The translations under genes were made by a program, and so were the position numbers. Shown one piece after another: positions 16,144 through 22,796 of a DNA stretch of 26,265 nt; the stretch's first letter is position 1; each line of letters starts with the position of its first letter. The notes beneath the pieces were generated by a model. That model worked only from the letters and a program-made list of their open reading frames with translations. It was not told the origin of the DNA and did not search any database. Origin of the DNA: Spirochaetales bacterium (GTDB lineage Bacteria > Spirochaetota > Spirochaetia > ARS1246); NCBI GenBank assembly GCA_018644745.1, contig JABGPX010000528.1, positions 1-26,265 on the forward strand, given 5' to 3'.

Positions 16144-17472
16144 ATGAAAAGACGAAAGTTCGAGAAAATTGCCCTTTTGCTGGGTCTTGGAATGGTTCTC
16201 ACCCAATCGATTGGAGCACAGGAGATAGGCTTTGACACTTCAATATCAACACCGTGGATGCTGGCTGGTCAAAGCAATACCGCTTATCTCAAAATATCAC
16301 TGACGGGATTTGAGCTCGAGGAGAGCAGGGATCGAACACCGGTAAATGTCGCAATTGTGCTGGACAGATCGGGTTCCATGGAAGGAGACAAAATAGTGCG
16401 GGCAAGGGAAGCCGCGAAGATGGCAGTGGACCTGCTCGATTCGAGGGACATTGCGTCAATAATCACCTACTCAGATACCGTTTCGGTTCTGGTTCCGGCG
16501 ACAAAGGTTACTGATCGCCGGTATATTAAAGATAAAATCGATTCGATCTATGCTGATGGAAGCACCGCTCTATTTGCTGGAGTAAGCAAAGGCGGCCATG
16601 AGCTGGAGAAGTTCTTCGACATTAACAAAGTAAACCGGGTTATCCTCCTCTCTGACGGGTTAGCAAATGTAGGCCCGGATTCTCCTGCGGCTCTTGGTGA
16701 TCTGGGGGCATCTCTCCGGAAAATGGGAATTTCCGCTACTACTATCGGGCTTGGTCTCGGGTATAATGAAGATCTCATGGTAAGGCTTGCAGAGAAAAGC
16801 GACGGGAACCATGCCTTTGTCGAGAATTCCCGCGACCTCGCTCGAATCTTTGAGTATGAATTCGGCGATATTCTCTCGGTTGTGGCTCAGGATTTGCAGA
16901 TAGAGATTACCTGTGCTCCCGGAGTCCGACCGGTAAGAGTTCTAGGGAGAGAAGCCGAAATAGTCGGCTCCAGTGTCATAACATCGATCAATCAGATCTA
17001 CAGCAATGGAGAGAAATACGTGCTTCTCGAAGTTGAGGTCGATTCTCATCGATCAGGAGAAAATGTTGCACTGGCGGAAATTACGTTACATTATAATAAT
17101 ATGGCTACGCAGAGAGTCGACAGGCTGAGAAACGAAATCGGCGTTCAGTTTACGACGAATCAACCGACAGTTGAAGAAAATATGGACAAGGCGGCGATGG
17201 TTTCCGCGGTTATGCAGATTGCCGCAGAGCGGAGTGAAGAAGCGGTTATACTCCGTGACGCCGGCAGAGTGCAGGAAGCGAAGGCCGCCGTGCAGGCCAA
17301 CTCCCAGTTTCTGCAGAGCAATGCGGCCACTCTCGACTCGGATGAACTCGCCGGATACGGGGAGACGATGGCCGAGGATGCCGAGAGTATCGAAAGTGAA
17401 GAAGAATGGAACGCCACAAGGAAGAAAATGGTAGACGATCAGTACGAAAAAAGCAGTCAGCAGAGTTATTAG
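16144..17472 (+). CDS. Exported von Willebrand factor A domain protein
   Basis: 442 residues from the ATG at 16144, chosen because AGGAG lies seven bases upstream and a signal peptide begins there (MKRRKFEKIALLLGLGMVL, likely cleaved after GA at 24-25). An in-frame ATG further upstream at 16117 lacks this support. A VWA domain spans about 68-245 with an intact metal-dependent adhesion site: Asp74, Ser76, Ser78 (DRSGSM), Thr141 (GSTALF) and Asp171 (LLSDG). A beta-rich segment follows, then a charged helical tail (about 345-442). The protein should sit in the periplasm or on the surface and bind a partner through the metal site. It is the first gene of an operon with a histidine kinase five bases downstream, so it may be an input or accessory protein for that kinase. 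Confidence 0.88.
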   Translation: MKRRKFEKIALLLGLGMVLTQSIGAQEIGFDTSISTPWMLAGQSNTAYLKISLTGFELEESRDRTPVNVAIVLDRSGSMEGDKIVRAREAAKMAVDLLDSRDIASIITYSDTVSVLVPATKVTDRRYIKDKIDSIYADGSTALFAGVSKGGHELEKFFDINKVNRVILLSDGLANVGPDSPAALGDLGASLRKMGISATTIGLGLGYNEDLMVRLAEKSDGNHAFVENSRDLARIFEYEFGDILSVVAQDLQIEITCAPGVRPVRVLGREAEIVGSSVITSINQIYSNGEKYVLLEVEVDSHRSGENVALAEITLHYNNMATQRVDRLRNEIGVQFTTNQPTVEENMDKAAMVSAVMQIAAERSEEAVILRDAGRVQEAKAAVQANSQFLQSNAATLDSDELAGYGETMAEDAESIESEEEWNATRKKMVDDQYEKSSQQSY

Positions 17473-17476
17473 ATAA

Positions 17477-19036
17477 ATGAGAAAAAGCCTGTTGATCGTA
17501 TTCCTTCTGCTTATAGTAGCGCCAATTGGAGTAATTTCCTGGCTTAGTTATTCGAGCTTTGCCCGGGAAAGAGAGAATAATACCGAGCGATATTCTATAT
17601 TGGCGCGAAGGCAGTTGGAGGAGATCGACAGGCTGATTCAATCTCATATACTGAAAGTAGAAGCCGAACTGCTTCAGTACGACAATGCTCCCGAACTTGA
17701 CATCGCTGAGCGAAGGCGGATCTCCAGAAGTGTAAGCACAATCCGCCAACTCTTTATTATTGATGAAGAGAATATATTTGTGTTCCCTCCCGAATCCGGC
17801 GACGTGAGCGCTCAGGAGGCACGTTTTCTGGAAGAAGCTGGAGATCTGGAGCTTCCGCTTGTCCTGGGGCCTCGTACCGTAGAAGGATCATCCCGAAGCG
17901 GAGGAGAGCAGGGCTGGTATACCTGGTTTATGGGAGACGGCATAAACCTAATTTTCTGGCAGATAACCGACAGCGGAAATCTCTTCGGTATCATGCTTGA
18001 TAGAATCGCGCTTATTTCCGGCATATCCGCCATGCTTCCGGATTCAGACTATACAATAACCTCCGAGTTTCAGAACCGCATTCTGCTTACCGACGCTCGC
18101 GGAAACTCTCTCTATCAGTGGGGTCTGTACTCACCGCCGGCCGGCGAATCCCCCGTAGCAGAATTGGGTCTTTCCGCCCCTCTCGGGGCGTGGCATCTGC
18201 ACCTATATCTAGATCTGGAATCTGAGGGAGACAAGGCGCCGCTTGGTCGATATTTTCCCCTGTTTCCAGGTGTCGCTGCAGTTATACTTATTGTTATTCT
18301 ACTCGCTGCATATTTTTTCCGGGAGAACCGAAAGCTCATTCGGGAAGCTCTGCAGAAAGTGAGCTTTGTTAACCAGGTATCTCATGAGCTTCGAACTCCT
18401 CTTACGAATATCCGGTTATATACCGAGCTGCTGGCCTCGCGCCTTACCGACCCGAAGGATCTTGATCATATCGGTGTTGTCACCGCCGAGAGTCAGCGTC
18501 TTAGCAGGATGATAGGAAATGTGCTAACTTTTTCCCGAAGCGGGAGAGATGGCTTTGTCGTAAATATATCTGAGATAGTAATCGATGACGTTGTCCGCCG
18601 AGTAATCGAGTCTTTCTCACCGTCCTTGGACCAAAAATCCATTGACGTTGTTCTTCAACTCGATGCTTCCCGGGCGGTACAAACCGACGTCGATTTTGTT
18701 GAGCAGATATTGAGCAACCTGGTAGGTAATGTGGAGAAGTATGCTTCCGGGGGAGGATATCTCGAGATTGTTACCGTCCAGAGCGAAGGCATAATCACGG
18801 TTTCTGTTAAAGATCGCGGCCCGGGAATTCCGATCAGGGAACGGAAGAATATTTTCAAGCCCTTCTATCGCATCAGCAACCGGCTCACCGATGGGGTCTC
18901 GGGAGCAGGGATCGGTCTTGCAATTTCCCGCATGCTTGCCGAAAAGCTTGGCGGAGAATTGCATTTGGATGCTGAAAATCCGGGTGCGTTGTTTCGATTT
19001 ACCCTGGTGAATGAGTTAGAAGGAGAGGAATCATGA
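17477..19036 (+). CDS. Membrane sensor histidine kinase
   Basis: 519 residues. Membrane helices are at about 4-24 and 262-282, leaving a periplasmic sensor region of roughly 235 residues of no recognised family. There is no clear HAMP domain: the dimerisation helix starts almost directly after the second helix. The H box is VSHELRTPL with His303 as phosphoacceptor, the N box is NLVGNVEKYA, and the ATP-binding G boxes are DRGPGIP (446-452) and GAGIGLAI (476-483), all intact. The start lies four bases after the VWA gene stop, and the last four bases overlap the regulator gene (ATGA), so this is a coupled two-component pair. Confidence 0.93.
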   Translation: MRKSLLIVFLLLIVAPIGVISWLSYSSFARERENNTERYSILARRQLEEIDRLIQSHILKVEAELLQYDNAPELDIAERRRISRSVSTIRQLFIIDEENIFVFPPESGDVSAQEARFLEEAGDLELPLVLGPRTVEGSSRSGGEQGWYTWFMGDGINLIFWQITDSGNLFGIMLDRIALISGISAMLPDSDYTITSEFQNRILLTDARGNSLYQWGLYSPPAGESPVAELGLSAPLGAWHLHLYLDLESEGDKAPLGRYFPLFPGVAAVILIVILLAAYFFRENRKLIREALQKVSFVNQVSHELRTPLTNIRLYTELLASRLTDPKDLDHIGVVTAESQRLSRMIGNVLTFSRSGRDGFVVNISEIVIDDVVRRVIESFSPSLDQKSIDVVLQLDASRAVQTDVDFVEQILSNLVGNVEKYASGGGYLEIVTVQSEGIITVSVKDRGPGIPIRERKNIFKPFYRISNRLTDGVSGAGIGLAISRMLAEKLGGELHLDAENPGALFRFTLVNELEGEES

Positions 19037-19713
19037 AAATCCTTGTCGCTGAAGATGATGTATATACCCGCAAAGGTCTCGTCGAGGTGTTCGAGGGTGA
19101 AGGTTATGACGTGATTTCCGCGGCGACTGGAACTCAAGCTATAGAGCTCTATCAGAAGGAGCTGCCGGATTTCGTGTGCCTGGATATCATGATGCCCGGT
19201 AAAAACGGATACGATGTGTGCCGGGATATCCGCAAACTGGATAGCCAGGTACCCGTGTTGTTTATTAGCGCCAAGTCGGAGGAAATCGACAAGGTAGTGG
19301 GGCTGGAATTAGGGGCGGATGATTATATCGTAAAACCCTTTGGCGTTCGGGAAGTGCTGGCGAGGGTGAATGCCATTCAGCGAAGATACGTCGGCGGTTC
19401 TGAATCGAACGATTCAACCACCGCCCTTGGCGATTTGGAAATAATTCCTTCCGAACTTCGGGCGTATCGCGACGGTAATACGATCGAGCTTTCTCCGCGA
19501 GATGTGAAACTGCTTGTTCTTTTTGCATCCAACCCCGGGAAGGTAATGAACCGAAACGATCTATTTGATGCGGGATGGGGAGTCGATTATCTACCGAGTT
19601 CGAGATCTCTCGATCAGTATATTTCCCAACTCAGAAAAAAAATCGAAGTAGATCCAAAAAACCCGGAACTGATTGTTACCGTCCATTCAGCCGGATACCG
19701 TTACCCGGGTTAA
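19033..19713 (+). CDS. OmpR/PhoB-family response regulator
   Basis: 226 residues: a receiver domain (1-120) with acidic pocket Glu7-Asp8-Asp9, phosphoacceptor Asp51 (CLDIMMPG), Ser79 and Lys101 (IVKPFG), then a winged-helix DNA-binding domain (about 125-226) with ELSPRDVKLL and the C-terminal hairpin TVHSAGYRYPG. Members bind tandem direct repeats as dimers, which fits the TTACA array upstream of this operon. A strong GGAGAGGA element precedes the ATG. The last 38 bases overlap the 3' end of the convergent alcohol dehydrogenase gene. No terminator is visible between the two genes. Confidence 0.95.
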   Translation: MKILVAEDDVYTRKGLVEVFEGEGYDVISAATGTQAIELYQKELPDFVCLDIMMPGKNGYDVCRDIRKLDSQVPVLFISAKSEEIDKVVGLELGADDYIVKPFGVREVLARVNAIQRRYVGGSESNDSTTALGDLEIIPSELRAYRDGNTIELSPRDVKLLVLFASNPGKVMNRNDLFDAGWGVDYLPSSRSLDQYISQLRKKIEVDPKNPELIVTVHSAGYRYPG

Positions 19714-20788
19714 ACGCCGGGCTAAGAACACAGGGTGACAGTATCACTTTGAAAGCCTGTTCTTCCTCTTTGTTCTGCATGACCCGGAAAGCCTCTGCGG
19801 CGTCTTGTAGATTAAAACGGTGGGTAATGAGATGCTCGACTTCAATCCTTCTATCGGCAAGCAGCTGGGTAGCGCTGGTGAAGTCTTTATATCGATTATT
19901 AGCCGAAGTGATAACTTTTCGCTCGCCGTTTAACAGCAGCGGTTTGAAGGGCAGGCTCTCACCGTGAACCGCGAGGAGGACCACCGCGCCTCTTTTATCC
20001 AATGCCTTTAGGCCGTACTCGATGCTCTCGTATGTCCCGACGGTATCGATAATGAGATCCACACCTTGCCTGTTCGAGCCCTTCAATGTCCGTAGCAATT
20101 CCTCGGATCCGCCGTTTATCGCGTGCTCGATACCGCCTTCGAGGGCAAGCCGTATCGGCGTAGAATCGGTATCGCATCCGGCTATAAAACTCGCGCCCAT
20201 GGCACCGGCCGCTTTCGCGGCCAGCATTCCGACCGGGCCCATTCCAATTATGCCGACGGATTTACCCGCTTCAAAATCACCGGTTTCCAGGGCGTGAAGC
20301 GCGACGGCAAGGCCGTCCAGAAATACCGCTGCTTCAAAGCTGATGCTCTCCGGAATAGTAACCGCGCCTTCGTTCCATATGTTAAACGAATCGGCCATGC
20401 CGCCTGGATAATAATCCATCTTGCTCCAACCCGCGCTATGGCCAAAGTGATACATGTCTTCACATAGGTTTTCGTCGCCGTTGATACATAACCGACAGAT
20501 ACCACAGCCTCTAAAAGCGAGTACCGCGATTCTGCGGGCAGTACCGCTGCCGCGCGTGATGCCTGCGACTTCATGACCGAGAACCATGTTGGGAGGCGAG
20601 GGTAGATTCTTCCCGAGAGTATGTTGGCTCCAGGGATTCTCTCCGGCAAGGTATCGAATGTCACTGCCGCAGATACCGCAGGCCTTCATCTCTACTTCTA
20701 TTGAATCGAGGGGGATCTTAGGAACTTCAATCTCTCTCACTATGAGCGATCCGGGCTTTTTGAGGATTACGCTAGTCGCGGTTTTCAT
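19676..20788 (-). CDS. Zinc-dependent medium-chain alcohol/polyol dehydrogenase
   Basis: 370 residues of the medium-chain dehydrogenase family. Catalytic zinc ligands are Cys40 (CGICGSD), His72 and Glu73 (LGHEVAG); structural zinc ligands are Cys95, Cys98, Cys101 and Cys109. The nucleotide-binding loop is GMGPVG around 181-186. It probably oxidises or reduces a sugar alcohol or sugar with NAD(P); the substrate is unknown. Its C-terminal 12 codons overlap the response regulator gene on the other strand. The start codon has no Shine-Dalgarno sequence and lies seven bases after a -10-like element, suggesting a leaderless message. Confidence 0.9.
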   Translation of the reverse strand: MKTATSVILKKPGSLIVREIEVPKIPLDSIEVEMKACGICGSDIRYLAGENPWSQHTLGKNLPSPPNMVLGHEVAGITRGSGTARRIAVLAFRGCGICRLCINGDENLCEDMYHFGHSAGWSKMDYYPGGMADSFNIWNEGAVTIPESISFEAAVFLDGLAVALHALETGDFEAGKSVGIIGMGPVGMLAAKAAGAMGASFIAGCDTDSTPIRLALEGGIEHAINGGSEELLRTLKGSNRQGVDLIIDTVGTYESIEYGLKALDKRGAVVLLAVHGESLPFKPLLLNGERKVITSANNRYKDFTSATQLLADRRIEVEHLITHRFNLQDAAEAFRVMQNKEEEQAFKVILSPCVLSPAFNPGNGIRLNGR

Positions 20789-20795
20789 ACAGGCG

Positions 20796-20824
20796 ATGGT
20801 AGCCGGTCAGCCGGAAGCTGTCAA
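20796..20824 (-). promoter_or_regulatory. Promoter of the alcohol dehydrogenase gene
   Basis: On the minus strand TTGACA (20819-20824, perfect -35) is 17 bases from TACCAT (20796-20801, four of six -10 matches). Only seven bases separate the -10 from the ATG, placing the expected transcription start at or beside the start codon. Confidence 0.55.
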
Positions 20825-20827
20825 ATT

Positions 20828-20847
20828 ACGCGCCCGTTGGTGCGCGT
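20828..20847 (-). terminator. Possible weak terminator hairpin after the E2-fold gene
   Basis: ACGCGC and GCGCGT pair around an eight-base loop 42 bases after the stop of the upstream minus-strand gene. Only AATTT follows on that strand, so termination would be inefficient at best. The gap also contains a direct repeat GTCCGTCG at 20846-20853 and 20861-20868. Confidence 0.3.
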
Positions 20848-20888
20848 CCGTCGGCTAGGAGTCCGTCGTTTCTGCGGCTAGTGCAGAA

Positions 20889-21788
20889 TTATCTAGGCGG
20901 GCAATCCTTCAACATGAGTTCTTTCAACATTTCTTCAGAGATGTCGGGTTTGCCGGCGAGAGATTCAGGGTTTTCCACAAATGATCGGAATATGTTGATT
21001 GATTTCCCGACGTACACTCCGTCGGCCATTCTGTCATCATAAGTAAAGGTTACTTTTACAAGGTCACGCTGCTGTGGATTACCGTCCTTGTCCGGTCTCC
21101 ACTCGCGCCTTACCTTGCCCAGCGCAACAAAAAGGCCGCAGGTTCCCCATTCGTAATTGTGATGAAAAGGCGTGTCTATCCCGATACTGCCTACATTGGT
21201 GAGAAAAACCGTCGAATAGAATGGATCAACCTTCATGATTGATTTCGGGCTGCTATTGTGAAAATCGAGAAATCGAAGAGTTTTGAAGAACAGAGTAAGA
21301 AACCACCGGGGAAATTTCATTAGGAGAGCATTTATATCCTCACCGCCCGTGCCATCTTCCCTCGTAGCGGTTCGAATTTCGTCAGTAATCTTCTCTCCTA
21401 TTGTATGCAGCGTTTCGAACGGTGAAAAAGCAATCTTCACATTGATTTCTTCCCCTTCGTCGGTAAGCCGCCTCTTAGCCACAAAATTGAAAATAATCTC
21501 ATTTCTCTGATAGTAGTTTTTCCCGGATACAAAGCGATTCAGCATCGGTCTGGTTGCGACGGTCCTGACACCCGCGCAGAGGAAAAGCTGAAAAAAAGTG
21601 AGTTTTGGTTTTAGCGGATCGAGATTTCGATTAAAAGCTTTCAGAAACTTTAGACATTCGGTTATGTCCAGTTCCTGCTCGAAATAGATCGTTGCTTCAC
21701 TTCGAGTCGGCATGAAATAGGGGATAATTCTGACAAAATGATGGAGCCCCTTGAGGTATGTTCCGTCGAAGCGTTTTTTCTTGATCAT
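20889..21788 (-). CDS. Stand-alone 2-oxoacid dehydrogenase E2-like (CAT-fold) acyltransferase
   Basis: 299 residues from the ATG at 21788 (an upstream in-frame GTG at 21818 is possible but adds an unlikely leader). The protein matches the catalytic domain of dihydrolipoyl acyltransferases / chloramphenicol acetyltransferase fold without lipoyl or subunit-binding domains. Key segments are EATIYFEQELDITECLKF, VATRPMLNRFVSG, FLTNVGSIGID and TYDDRMADG. The last corresponds to the E2 motif D-H-R-x-x-D-G, but the catalytic His is replaced by Asp (residue 252). Related single-domain proteins occur in Firmicutes and spirochaetes with unknown function, so a non-canonical role is likely. No strong ribosome binding site is seen. 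It is divergent from the exported protein gene across about 250 bases holding an 8-bp inverted repeat (TTGGCCGT at 21911, ACGGCCAA at 21968) and no clear promoter. Confidence 0.8.
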   Translation of the reverse strand: MIKKKRFDGTYLKGLHHFVRIIPYFMPTRSEATIYFEQELDITECLKFLKAFNRNLDPLKPKLTFFQLFLCAGVRTVATRPMLNRFVSGKNYYQRNEIIFNFVAKRRLTDEGEEINVKIAFSPFETLHTIGEKITDEIRTATREDGTGGEDINALLMKFPRWFLTLFFKTLRFLDFHNSSPKSIMKVDPFYSTVFLTNVGSIGIDTPFHHNYEWGTCGLFVALGKVRREWRPDKDGNPQQRDLVKVTFTYDDRMADGVYVGKSINIFRSFVENPESLAGKPDISEEMLKELMLKDCPPR

Positions 21789-22038
21789 TTCCGGTGAGTA
21801 TATCAGAACAATCGGCACTTATGTGCAGGAAAAAGTCATCTGGCTGCCAATACGAACTGCTCCGTCGCACCGCTAAAAAGATGATCTCATAAAAAAAGGA
21901 AGGTTGGCATTTGGCCGTACGCTCAACCCTGCAACGATTATTAGTCCGGTTTGACGCGTATTGTATCACGGCCAAGGAGAGTGACACATCCCGGTATGCG
22001 AGGTGTTTAATCTTCATAACATGCAACAAGGAAAAACC

Positions 22039-22701
22039 ATGAAAAAGAAATTCTTGATTGGAACAATAGCATTAGCATTATTTTTGGCGACCACGGCCGT
22101 CGCAACCGCTGATACGCGTGTCCGGCTGGTTTTCAACGCAGCGGAAGATTTTGTTCAAAAGCCGAATCTTGCGTCTGTACAGGGAAGCTTTGATGACCAG
22201 GCCAATGTGTTCTGGGGACCGAGTGTTGAGGTCGTCATCGACCGCCTTGGTTTTGGAATGCATTCATTAGTAAAATTCGATCGATTGCCCACAGGTGAAG
22301 ATCAGCAACGCTATGATTGGTCCCTTGACTGGATGGGCGATTTTTTCGCGGCGTATCACCTTTTTGGCGCAGACACCTTTATCGATCCCTTTTTCGAAGT
22401 TGGATTCGGCAATGTAGGCAGGGTTGATATCGATGACGATCAAGGCCGATGGATTGAAACATCGGATGGCGATTGGGAATACGAATATGTATTTGATCCT
22501 ACAACCCAGCCGGTATCTAATCTATCGCTCTTCGCGTACGTCGGTGCGGGTGTCGCTTTGAATTTCGATGGCTTGCTGCTGGGCGCGCGGGTCAATTACA
22601 GACCAATGGTGATACCGGTTCCAGCTACCCAATTCAACGATTATCCGCTCACCAGCTTCCAGGTTGGATTGTTTGCCGGCGTCTCTCTTGGCGGACATTG
22701 A
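22039..22701 (+). CDS. Exported probable outer-membrane beta-barrel protein
   Basis: 220 residues starting at the ATG at 22039, where AAGGA lies about six bases upstream and a signal peptide begins (MKKKFLIGTIALALFLA, likely cut after ATA at 25). The mature part has alternating beta strands rich in Gly, Phe and Tyr (FAYVGAGVALNFDGLLLGARVNYRPM, in two parts), resembling small outer-membrane barrels. The last residues are GLFAGVSLGGH, without the usual terminal aromatic residue, so insertion by the standard machinery is not certain. No family name can be assigned. An A-run follows the stop directly. Confidence 0.7.
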   Translation: MKKKFLIGTIALALFLATTAVATADTRVRLVFNAAEDFVQKPNLASVQGSFDDQANVFWGPSVEVVIDRLGFGMHSLVKFDRLPTGEDQQRYDWSLDWMGDFFAAYHLFGADTFIDPFFEVGFGNVGRVDIDDDQGRWIETSDGDWEYEYVFDPTTQPVSNLSLFAYVGAGVALNFDGLLLGARVNYRPMVIPVPATQFNDYPLTSFQVGLFAGVSLGGH

Positions 22702-22702
22702 G

Positions 22703-22738
22703 AAAAAAAAAGACCTTCCGGCGGAATGCCGGAAGGTC
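22703..22738 (-). terminator. Rho-independent terminator of the repeat lipoprotein gene
   Basis: GACCTTCCGGC (22712-22722) and GCCGGAAGGTC (22728-22738) form an 11-bp perfect stem with a five-base loop. Read on the minus strand it is followed by nine T (22703-22711), 58 bases after the lipoprotein stop. On the plus strand no T-run follows, so it serves the minus-strand gene mainly. Confidence 0.88.
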
Positions 22739-22796
22739 ATGTTCACTGATTGTCTAAAACCTTTCCAATCAAACTCCTACACTATCGTGCAACTCA

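Noticed and set aside
22712..22738. Hairpin as terminator for the plus-strand exported protein gene
   Set aside because: The T-run is present only when read on the minus strand; on the plus strand the hairpin is followed by mixed sequence.
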